Source of the DNA: an uncultured Lachnospiraceae bacterium | GTDB taxonomy: Bacteria > Bacillota > Clostridia > Lachnospirales > Lachnospiraceae | DNA length: 23,926 bases | Assembly: GCA_910588775.1 (NCBI GenBank) | Contig: CAJURH010000034.1 | Coordinates: forward strand, 1 to 23,926 | Reading direction: 5' to 3' | In this document: positions 9,041 to 15,641 of the stretch, in pieces | Numbering within the stretch: the first letter of the stretch is position 1 | Layout: every line of letters begins with the position of its first letter | The notes under the pieces: generated by a model | The model's input: the letters and a program-made list of their open reading frames with translations, nothing else | The model's database searches: none | Told to the model about the DNA's origin: nothing | Made by a program: the position numbers and the translations under genes

Positions 9041-11782
9041 TTATTCCTGTGTTTTTTTCGGACAAAATCGAATGCACAGCAATGTTACAACTCCAATCCC
9101 TGCAATTCCCAACAACAATAGAAGTGGCGCCAACGGCGCATTATCCTCTGTTTTGGGGGAAGTGGACGCTGCCACGCCTCTTCCATCCGTTCCCGCGCCT
9201 GTAGACGTATAAGAAGCCCTTGGAGTAGCTGCCGCAGTACGGCTGCCCTGTTGGGATGAATTCTTCGGCTCCTCCGTGGCAGACGCTTTTTTCTTTTCCG
9301 TAAGCGGGTGATTCATGTTTCCACTGACGGAAGTTCCCGGCAATTTCTTTTTCACAGTCGCCGACGCCTCAGCGGATTTTTCTTTGCCTTCCTGCCCGTC
9401 CAGCGATACCAACACTGTATTGATCAATTCTTCCTCTGTAAAATTAAAGGGAATCCGGGCGGTAGCCGTCAATACAACCTCCTCACCTGGAAGAATGCTC
9501 TCGATCCAGGCTTGCGTGCCGCCTTTTCTCAATGACACATGAGCCTGTTTCTGGAATCTCGCCTGAATATTTGCTTTTAAAAATTTATCTGTAGCGACTA
9601 CAGAACACAGTTCGCGCTCCCCAGTGTTTGCAATCCGAATTTCATAGGTCAATGTTTCCCCTGGCGCAACCTGCGCCCTGTCTACCGTCTTCTCCACTTC
9701 AAAATTCATATCCAACGGAACGATTTCCACTGCCGCCTTCGCTGTTTTTTCTATTTTCTTTTCCAGCTCCCTTGGATTTGCCACTGTAGCAGTCACAACA
9801 TTTTCTATATTTCCCTGCAAATCTTCCGGAATCTTCGCGGACCCAGTTACAATTTTCTCCTCTCCCAGCCCCAGATTATCCACGATAAGGGAATCTTCCT
9901 CTTGCAAAGATGTTCCTTCTGTGGCGTCAAAAGTCAAAGTCACGTTTTTATTTCCAAAAACATCTTTTAAATGTATGGAATTCAAAACCGCCTGCCCACA
10001 ATTCACTAACCGGAATTCATATGAAACCGTCTCACCTGCCCTGACCGGGGATTCCAGCGCCCTTTTTTCCAAAATGAAATCCGGTTGCTCTGGATAGACA
10101 TCCAATCTGGGCGTTTCCGCGAAAACCCTCTGCTCTTCCCCTTCCAGATTCATATATTCTACATACGCTCCCGGACCTTCCTGGTCTTTCAAAAAAGGCG
10201 CGTCCTGATTGGTTTCATACAACGTTTTCTCCTGCACCTGTCTATATTTTTCCCTCAGAACCACCGGAACCTGGATCTCTGCATGCCCTCCAGCGCCCAT
10301 CTCTTTGGTAATAGGATAGGTCAATTTATAAATCACATCGGGCTGTCCTTCCTGATTGACAATGGGAATTTCCTCTATTTTGCACTCGTTCGGAAGCTTA
10401 TCCCTCTCAACCTCCCAGAACTCTGAGATGTAGTCTACTATATGCGCTTTTGTGGCTTTATAAATCATATCGGAATAAATTGCACGGAAGATATCCGTGA
10501 CTGTCTGAATGGATGTAGAACGGGAATCAATAAAGTAGTCTTCCCCTGAACTGATCATTTGCAGGATCTGCATGGACCCGTCTGTGTCCAATGTGTAACC
10601 ATATCCCACACTGTAAACAGAAACCAGCTTTTTCAATGCCTGGGCATCCTCAACCGCCCACTGCCCATAGATGGGATACCAGCTCTCATCCTGGTCCGGC
10701 ATATAGAAACTGTGAGGGTCCAGACAGCTTAAATCGGCTTTGCCCGAAGCATGGTCATACCCGCTGGTCGCTTCCCCATCGGTAAAAAGTATGGCAAATG
10801 TATTCTCATACTCTTCCAATCTGCCCACCGCATCCATAGCTCCAGCCAAGGCCGCCTCATAGTTTGTCCCATAATTATAATCCGGCAGAACCTGCTCCTT
10901 TTGCAGGTACTCTTCTCTGCCAAGAAAATCAATGGCTTCTTGGGGGTCGTCCGTCCATCCGTTGATGTAGTAACCACCCACAAAAGCAACCGGACAGATG
11001 CGCGCCCCTGAATTCTCAAAAAGCGCCTGGACAAACTGGGCGTATCCGTCTTTTAACTGATCCATGCGGGAAGCGACGCATCCGTGCCCCGGCTCTTTAT
11101 CCCCAGTATAACGCCAGGCTAGACAACTTTGCGCCTGCTGGGCCGTGCCTACAGGAAGGTAAGCGCCATCCTGGAAAACAGTATGCCCATATGAATAGAT
11201 CCCATGTCCCTCTTTAATCGGATACAAGGGCGTATCGTCATCTGTCACATAAAACACACGCCAGTTTGTCATTTCATAGTAAGCCTTCTGATTCTGCTCG
11301 TTTTTCAGATAAACAAGGCGACACCTTCCCAGAGGGTCCACTTCCTGGGGAAAATGCAAAAACATCTGATCCGCGCTGACCTGCCCCATTTGGCAATAGC
11401 TGTCCGGGTCTGGAAGCGTGGGCGCAATCTCATTTTTCCATATCTCGGCCGCATTCAAAAAAGAAGTAAACGGGTGACTGAATATATCATGGTGATGCCC
11501 CAATGTCTCACAGTGCTCCATGCTGCCTGTCACATCCAACAGAGGAATCACGGAGATGGGAACTTCTTTCTGTGTGTACTTTTCAATGCCGCTTACCTTC
11601 AGATTAACCGTAGCTCGATAATCCACCGGAGATTCCCAAACGGCAGACTTCCCCAACGCCACTTCCTGCTGGTTTTCCTGTGCGCCAGCCACCACGGCTC
11701 CTCCACAAACAAATAACAATATCAGAACGCCTGTCAGGATGCCCACTGTCATCCGCTGCCTTATAAGCCTGTCTTTTTTCAT
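9041..11782 (-). CDS. Secreted vWA-domain surface protein with DUF11-like repeats and sortase-like tail
   Basis: No exact gene name is recognised. The 913-residue protein has a signal peptide (membrane core about 12-31, likely cut after Ala-Gly-Ala 34). A von Willebrand A domain has MIDAS residues in DVTGS (83-87), Thr306 in GTNYEAAL and Asp335 in LFTDG. About 200 residues lie between the first and second MIDAS elements, far more than in a plain vWA fold. Two DUF11-like beta domains follow (about 570-690 and 694-810), then a Ser/Thr/Ala-rich linker. The C-terminus has SPKTED (875-880), a hydrophobic helix (883-902) and a short basic tail. This is the layout of sortase substrates, but Glu replaces the usual Gly. 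A Ca/Mg-dependent adhesin role is inference. An in-frame ATG at 11800 is rejected because it lies in the GGAGGAG ribosome binding site used by 11782. Confidence 0.85.
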   Translation of the reverse strand: MKKDRLIRQRMTVGILTGVLILLFVCGGAVVAGAQENQQEVALGKSAVWESPVDYRATVNLKVSGIEKYTQKEVPISVIPLLDVTGSMEHCETLGHHHDIFSHPFTSFLNAAEIWKNEIAPTLPDPDSYCQMGQVSADQMFLHFPQEVDPLGRCRLVYLKNEQNQKAYYEMTNWRVFYVTDDDTPLYPIKEGHGIYSYGHTVFQDGAYLPVGTAQQAQSCLAWRYTGDKEPGHGCVASRMDQLKDGYAQFVQALFENSGARICPVAFVGGYYINGWTDDPQEAIDFLGREEYLQKEQVLPDYNYGTNYEAALAGAMDAVGRLEEYENTFAILFTDGEATSGYDHASGKADLSCLDPHSFYMPDQDESWYPIYGQWAVEDAQALKKLVSVYSVGYGYTLDTDGSMQILQMISSGEDYFIDSRSTSIQTVTDIFRAIYSDMIYKATKAHIVDYISEFWEVERDKLPNECKIEEIPIVNQEGQPDVIYKLTYPITKEMGAGGHAEIQVPVVLREKYRQVQEKTLYETNQDAPFLKDQEGPGAYVEYMNLEGEEQRVFAETPRLDVYPEQPDFILEKRALESPVRAGETVSYEFRLVNCGQAVLNSIHLKDVFGNKNVTLTFDATEGTSLQEEDSLIVDNLGLGEEKIVTGSAKIPEDLQGNIENVVTATVANPRELEKKIEKTAKAAVEIVPLDMNFEVEKTVDRAQVAPGETLTYEIRIANTGERELCSVVATDKFLKANIQARFQKQAHVSLRKGGTQAWIESILPGEEVVLTATARIPFNFTEEELINTVLVSLDGQEGKEKSAEASATVKKKLPGTSVSGNMNHPLTEKKKASATEEPKNSSQQGSRTAAATPRASYTSTGAGTDGRGVAASTSPKTEDNAPLAPLLLLLGIAGIGVVTLLCIRFCPKKTQE

Positions 11783-11796
11783 ATGCAAACTCCTCC

Positions 11797-12000
11797 TCAT
11801 TCATTTTTCTGTAAATACAAGTCCTCTAAATTCTGGCAACATTCATAGGCATCCCTCCTTTTTGAAAACACATTGCCCGGAATTATCCTTACGCCTGCTT
11901 CCGCGGCTGAAATTCCGAGAATACATAAGATAAACCTGTTTGGAATTGGATAAACGGCCGAAATGGCCTTGATAGATGCCAGAACAGATTGTTCTGACAT
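11797..12000 (-). CDS. Possible small protein of 67 residues, unrecognised
   Basis: An open frame begins at the ATG at 12000 (MSEQSVLASIK...) and stops at 11797, directly before the GGAGGAG that serves the surface protein gene. That junction looks like an operon boundary, and the codons read like real protein with a hydrophobic middle and a charged, Cys-containing end. Against it: there is no ribosome binding site before the ATG, and the predicted promoter would start RNA almost at this ATG, so it would have to be leaderless. I do not recognise the sequence. It could equally be an untranslated leader of the surface protein gene. Confidence 0.3.
   Translation of the reverse strand: MSEQSVLASIKAISAVYPIPNRFILCILGISAAEAGVRIIPGNVFSKRRDAYECCQNLEDLYLQKNE
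11980..11996. repeat. 17-bp palindrome in the surface-protein leader
   Basis: CAGAACA GAT TGTTCTG is a perfect inverted repeat with 7-bp arms around a 3-bp centre. It lies at or just downstream of the predicted minus-strand start site, a usual place for a repressor operator. It resembles a Gram-positive LexA box (GAAC-N4-GTTC), but the spacing here is five, so I do not call it LexA. Confidence 0.5.
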
Positions 12001-12004
12001 TTTT

Positions 12005-12033
12005 ACCATAACATATTTTATTTGTATATACAA
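12005..12033 (-). promoter_or_regulatory. Weak predicted promoter for the surface protein gene
   Basis: On the minus strand TTGTAT (12028-12033) and TATGGT (12005-12010) are 17 bp apart, with TG one base before the -10 (extended -10, TGTTATGGT). The -35 match is poor (3/6). Transcription would start near 11998 and give a leader of about 215 bases before the surface protein start. Confidence 0.35.
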
Positions 12034-12138
12034 GAAAAATTTAAACTCTTATAGTTTGTTTAGGATTTGTTTATTTTTTTTCCGATTCTTTAAGGATTCG
12101 GTCACAATTTACTCACATTTCCCTTATATAATAGTTCT

Positions 12139-12221
12139 TGGATAGATGAATAACCACTCTCTATCTCCCCCCTCAAAAAAAGCAGGCGGCCCAGCACATA
12201 CACTGGACCGCTTGCTTTTTT
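12139..12221 (+). ncRNA. Candidate small RNA ending at an orphan terminator
   Basis: If the plus-strand TATAAT at 12127-12132 is a -10 box, RNA would begin near 12139 and end at the strong terminator, giving about 83 bases. The body contains an unpaired CUCCCCCCUC-type tract just before the terminator stem. C-rich single-stranded tracts are known seeds in Firmicute small RNAs such as RsaE/RoxS, which pair with ribosome binding sites. No good -35 hexamer is present at 15-18 bp, so the promoter is weak evidence. I do not recognise a named RNA family. Confidence 0.3.
12175..12221. terminator. Strong bidirectional hairpin terminator not attached to a known gene
   Basis: The stem pairs 12182-12194 with 12203-12215 (one G-T pair and one C/A mismatch), with an 8-base loop. 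It is flanked by seven A on the left and six T on the right, so it can stop transcription both ways. No protein gene ends here: the surface protein unit starts to the left and arcC starts 55 bp to the right. Confidence 0.85.
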
Positions 12222-12240
12222 CATAGGTCAAAGCTATAAT
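12212..12240 (+). promoter_or_regulatory. Predicted arcC promoter overlapping the terminator
   Basis: A perfect TATAAT (12235-12240) lies 17 bp after TTGCTT (12212-12217; 3/6 match to the -35 consensus). The -35 is made of the last stem bases and T-tract of the terminator. Transcription would start near 12247, leaving a leader of about 29 bases with GAAAGGG eight bases before the arcC ATG. Confidence 0.55.
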
Positions 12241-12275
12241 AGAAAGTAATCAGACAACAAGAAAGGGAAAAACCT

Positions 12276-13208
12276 ATGAGTGATAAAACTGTAGTAGTAG
12301 CTCTGGGGCATACCGCCCTGGGCACAACATTGCCCGAACAGAAAGAAGCCACTAAGAAATCCGCCAAAGCCATTGCGGATCTGGTGGAACAGGGGCTAAG
12401 AATCGTCATCTCCCACAGCAACGCCCCTCAGGTGGGCATGATTCACACGGCTATGAATGAATTTGGGAAATCACACCCCGACTACACATTCGCCCCCATG
12501 TCCGTGTGCTCTGCCATGAGCCAGGGATACATTGGCTACGATTTACAAAATTCCATCCGCGCCGAGCTGATTTCCCGCGGTATCTACAAACCCGTGTGCA
12601 CGGTGCTGACCCAGGTGACCATTGACCCGTACGACGACGCTTTTGCCGAGCCAGAGAAAATTATTGGACGAACCCTCACCAGGGAAGAAGCGGAAGAAGA
12701 AGAGCAGAAAGGAAATTTTGTAGTTGAACTGGAAGACGGCAATTACCGGCGGATCGTGGCCGCGCCCCGGCCTCAGTCCATTGTGGAACTGGATGCCGTA
12801 AAAGCCCTGCTGGCTGCGGACCAGGTTGTCATTGCCGGAGGCGGAGGCGGCATTCCGGTGATGGAACAGGGCGTGGAGTTAAAGGGCGCAAGCGCCGTGA
12901 TCGAAAAAGACTTGCTCTGCGGCAAACTGGCTGAGTTAATCAACGCCGATGACTTGCTAATTATCACGGGAGTGGAAAAAGTCAGCCTGAACAAGGATAC
13001 CAACCAGGAAACTTTTCTGGAAAATCTCTCCACCGCAGAGGCCAGGAAATACATGTCCCAAGGCCATTTTGCGCCTGGCTCCATGCTTCCCAAATTCCAG
13101 GCTGGTGTCTCTTTCGTGGAAAACGGCAAAGACCGCCGGGCCATCATCACCGATCTGCCCCATACCAAGGCCGGCTACCTGGGAAAAACCGGAACAATCA
13201 TACAATAA
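12276..13208 (+). CDS. arcC: Carbamate kinase
   Basis: Carbamate kinase makes ATP from carbamoyl phosphate and ADP, the last step of arginine, agmatine or purine-derived carbamoyl catabolism, in the cytoplasm. The 310-residue protein has the normal family length and fold order: N-terminal phosphate loop, HSNAPQVGM (47-55), the long subdomain around 120-170, GGGGGIPV (188-195) and AVIEKD with Lys211. Two motifs differ from textbook enzymes: GHTA (11-14) in place of GGNA, and SHSNAPQVG in place of SHGNGPQVG. I believe related clostridial proteins share this, so it is probably a subfamily, not damage. No arginine deiminase, transcarbamylase or antiporter gene is next to it. It is the only plus-strand protein gene in the window. 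Confidence 0.9.
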   Translation: MSDKTVVVALGHTALGTTLPEQKEATKKSAKAIADLVEQGLRIVISHSNAPQVGMIHTAMNEFGKSHPDYTFAPMSVCSAMSQGYIGYDLQNSIRAELISRGIYKPVCTVLTQVTIDPYDDAFAEPEKIIGRTLTREEAEEEEQKGNFVVELEDGNYRRIVAAPRPQSIVELDAVKALLAADQVVIAGGGGGIPVMEQGVELKGASAVIEKDLLCGKLAELINADDLLIITGVEKVSLNKDTNQETFLENLSTAEARKYMSQGHFAPGSMLPKFQAGVSFVENGKDRRAIITDLPHTKAGYLGKTGTIIQ

Positions 13209-13414
13209 TCTGGACTAAATGCCCTATTTTCCGGTATATTTGCCCTTATTCAGTTGATGTAACCCGCTACACCGCCCTCATTCGGAACAAATCTTCCACA
13301 ATTTTGTTATGCAGTTGACGTAAAACAGTTTACAAACACACCCTAGTGTGTGGACGGATTGGGCGCCCTTACATTTTATTTTTCATTGGCGCAAAAAAAG
13401 GAAATTTTTACAGT
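13209..13414. other. Non-coding spacer between arcC and glpK
   Basis: No ORF of substance. It contains two copies of CAGTTGAYGTAA (13251-13262 and 13312-13323, 61 bp apart), and a 6-bp hairpin ACACAC-CCTA-GTGTGT without a T-tract. I see no gene remnant or insertion-sequence end. Confidence 0.5.
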
Positions 13415-13448
13415 AAAAAAGGCAGCTTGTGCAAATGGCTGCCTTTTT
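13415..13448. terminator. Bidirectional terminator between convergent arcC and glpK
   Basis: Stem GGCAGC (13421-13426) pairs with GCTGCC (13438-13443), flanked by six A and five T, with an 11-base loop. It can stop both arcC (plus) and the car-glpK unit (minus); glpK ends 8 bp to the right. Confidence 0.85.
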
Positions 13449-13455
13449 CCCTATC

Positions 13456-14946
13456 TTATTGTTCATCCGTCCAGCTCAAAGCCGTTTTCACCGCCCGGTT
13501 CCAGCCTTTGATCAGTTGTTGACGCTTAGCGTTTTCCATATCTGGCTGAAACACGGTCTCCACGGCCCAGTTTTTCCGAATTTCTTCTATATTTTCCCAG
13601 TAGCCCACCGCCAGTCCTGCCAGATAAGCCGCACCCAGCGCCGTCGTCTCGATACAGCTTGGCCGCACTACTTTCGCCTCCAACAAATCCGCTTGAAACT
13701 GCATCAGAAAATTGTTGGCGCTGGCGCCTCCATCTACTTTCAGCTCTCGCAATTCAATCTGCGACTCTTGCTCCATGGCGCGAATCAGATCATACACCTG
13801 GTAAGCCAGGGACTCCACGGCGGCCCGCACCATATGATTCTTGCTCACGCCACGGGTCAAACCCAACAGCGCGCCACGCGCTTCCTGATTCCAATAAGGC
13901 GCGCCCATGCCGGTAAATGCGGGCACCAAATACGCACCGCCTGCATCTTCCACCGCCCGGCAACATTCCTCCGACTCCGAAGCTCGTCCAATCAGTCCCA
14001 ACTCGTCCCGCAACCATTGAATGGCCGCCCCGGCTACAAACACACTGCCTTCCAGGGCGTATGCCGGTCCGCCTTCTTCATTGACGGCTAGCGTTGTGAG
14101 AAGTCCATGACGGGACTGAACTGGCTGATCCCCAGTGTGCATCAGCAAAAAACATCCGGTGCCATAGGTATTTTTCACATCCCCCGGCTGCACGCAACAC
14201 TGGCCGAACAGGGCCGCCTGCTGGTCCCCCGCCGCTCCGCCGATGGGTATGGGCGCGCCAAAGGCTTCTGTATAACCATATATTTTGCTGGACTTTTCCA
14301 CCTGGGGAAGCATCTGCGGGGGAATCGTCAGTTTTTCCAGAATCTCCTCATCCCACCGCATCTTGTGAATGTCGTAGAGCATAGTGCGGGACGCATTGGT
14401 GTAATCGGTCACATGAACCTTTCCCCCGGTCAGATTCCAGATCAGCCATGTATCCACTGTTCCGAAGAGCAGCTCACCCTTTTCGGCCCGCTGCCTAGCC
14501 CCTTCCACCCGGTCCAGTATCCACTGAATTTTCGTGGCGGAAAAGTATGCATCCGGCACCAGACCTGTGCGTTCCCATAACACTTTGTCAAATCCGATTT
14601 CCCGCAAACGCTCAATCCGGTCCGCCGTACGCCTACACTGCCAGACGATGGCCGGGTAAATGGGTTTCCCCGTCTCTGTATCCCACACAATGGTGGTTTC
14701 CCGCTGGTTGGTGATGCCAATGGCCGCTACCTCCTCCGCGGACGCCCGTATCTTGCTCATGGCTTCCGTGGACACACTGAGCTGGGAAGACCAGATATCC
14801 ATGGGATCATGCTCCACCCAGCCGGGCTGAGGGTAATACTGGGGAAATTCTTTCTGCGCCATGCTGCAAATATTTCCAGACCGGTCGAAAAGAATCGTCC
14901 GGCAACTGGTGGTTCCCTGATCCATGGCCATCACATATTTCTTCAT
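13456..14946 (-). CDS. glpK: Glycerol kinase
   Basis: GlpK phosphorylates glycerol to glycerol 3-phosphate, feeding lipid synthesis or glycerol catabolism. The 496-residue protein is full length, with the N-terminal phosphate motif MDQGTTS (8-14), GGAAGDQQAALFGQ including catalytic-base Asp241, YGTGCF, and GGASANNFLMQFQADLL near the C-terminus. In Bacillus and enterococci a His in a YHFFG-like segment 14 residues before the GDQQ Asp is phosphorylated by HPr; the matching position here is Glu227 (TEAFG). So PTS activation by that route is unlikely. The start has GGAGG eight bases before it. It is the last gene of the carA-to-glpK run, 32 bp after the secreted protein gene; no glycerol facilitator gene is adjacent. 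Confidence 0.96.
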   Translation of the reverse strand: MKKYVMAMDQGTTSCRTILFDRSGNICSMAQKEFPQYYPQPGWVEHDPMDIWSSQLSVSTEAMSKIRASAEEVAAIGITNQRETTIVWDTETGKPIYPAIVWQCRRTADRIERLREIGFDKVLWERTGLVPDAYFSATKIQWILDRVEGARQRAEKGELLFGTVDTWLIWNLTGGKVHVTDYTNASRTMLYDIHKMRWDEEILEKLTIPPQMLPQVEKSSKIYGYTEAFGAPIPIGGAAGDQQAALFGQCCVQPGDVKNTYGTGCFLLMHTGDQPVQSRHGLLTTLAVNEEGGPAYALEGSVFVAGAAIQWLRDELGLIGRASESEECCRAVEDAGGAYLVPAFTGMGAPYWNQEARGALLGLTRGVSKNHMVRAAVESLAYQVYDLIRAMEQESQIELRELKVDGGASANNFLMQFQADLLEAKVVRPSCIETTALGAAYLAGLAVGYWENIEEIRKNWAVETVFQPDMENAKRQQLIKGWNRAVKTALSWTDEQ

Positions 14947-14978
14947 CTCGTCCGCCTCCCATCTCCTGGTTGTGTTTT

Positions 14979-15602
14979 TTACTTCAAATATTTATTTCGG
15001 TTGGCCTTCGTATTGCGGTGCATTTTAATTTTCACAGGCTTTTTCTTTCCTGCCATCTGCTTCAAAGCGGAATCGAATTTCGCTTTCGTGGTCTTAACCT
15101 GCATGTTTTTGGAATTATATCGGCTATAGCTGTATTTCTTCTTCCCCACCGTTTTGCCGTTAGAATTTATTTTATAAACGCATTCCTTATAAAGCTTCCT
15201 GGTAAGTTTTGATTTAGTGAACTTATAGTAATCCGAACCTTGCATTCCTTCTTTATATATAACGTTATTATGAGTATGCAAAGTCACTATTACACCCTTT
15301 TTCTTATAATAACTGCATCCCGAATCCCCAAAGACAACTGAATGCTGTGTGACTTTTCCATCTTTAAAAGTATAAAGAAAAGCGCCCACCAGCAACTCTG
15401 GCACAGAGTCATTGTCCAGATAAATCATGGCAAAATCATAGCTGCCGTTATTGGGTTTGCCTGCCAAGAAATTTTTATAGGCTTTTATCGCCTGCGACTT
15501 CTTACTGGCCGCCTGCACGTTTACCGCTGGCGCCGCCAGGCTGATGCACAAAAGCAGCGCCAGCAATCCCCATAGTTTTTTGTTTCTGAATCCCTTTTTC
15601 AT
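14979..15602 (-). CDS. Small secreted protein of unknown function
   Basis: The 207-residue protein has a clear Sec signal peptide: a basic start, hydrophobic core at about 10-27 and a likely cleavage after VQA (31). The mature part begins with an AIKAYKNFLAG helix. DFAMIYLDNDSVPELLV (56-72) follows, an acidic loop plus PEL pattern that I have seen often in secreted Lachnospiraceae proteins of unknown role. The second half is rich in Lys and Tyr and very basic toward the end (KKKPVKIKMHRN), which suggests binding to anionic wall polymers; that is inference. There is no lipobox Cys, sortase tail or enzyme motif. AGGAAGAA precedes the ATG. It sits 39 bp after uppP and 32 bp before glpK. Confidence 0.75.
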   Translation of the reverse strand: MKKGFRNKKLWGLLALLLCISLAAPAVNVQAASKKSQAIKAYKNFLAGKPNNGSYDFAMIYLDNDSVPELLVGAFLYTFKDGKVTQHSVVFGDSGCSYYKKKGVIVTLHTHNNVIYKEGMQGSDYYKFTKSKLTRKLYKECVYKINSNGKTVGKKKYSYSRYNSKNMQVKTTKAKFDSALKQMAGKKKPVKIKMHRNTKANRNKYLK

Positions 15603-15641
15603 TTCTTCCTTTCCTTTCTGAAATGCACTTTCAAATGAATT

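Larger units (their letters stand above)
12034..12275. other. AT-rich divergent intergenic region between surface protein and carbamate kinase genes
   Basis: No protein gene is visible. The stretch holds a direct repeat of TTTGTTTA (12055-12062 and 12066-12073, 11 bp apart, about one helical turn), a TATAAT on the plus strand (12127-12132), a C-rich tract (12166-12174), a strong two-way terminator (12175-12221) and the arcC promoter (12212-12240). Confidence 0.6.

Noticed and set aside
11980..11996. LexA (SOS) box
   Set aside because: The GAAC and GTTC halves are five bases apart; the known Gram-positive box needs four.
11783..12000. Cyclic-di-GMP riboswitch in the leader of the surface protein gene
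   Set aside because: Such riboswitches often precede clostridial adhesins, but the conserved GEMM core and tetraloop receptor are not seen here.
13429..14091. Plus-strand open frame opposite glpK (220 codons)
   Set aside because: Antisense shadow of a clear glycerol kinase; it starts inside the terminator hairpin region.
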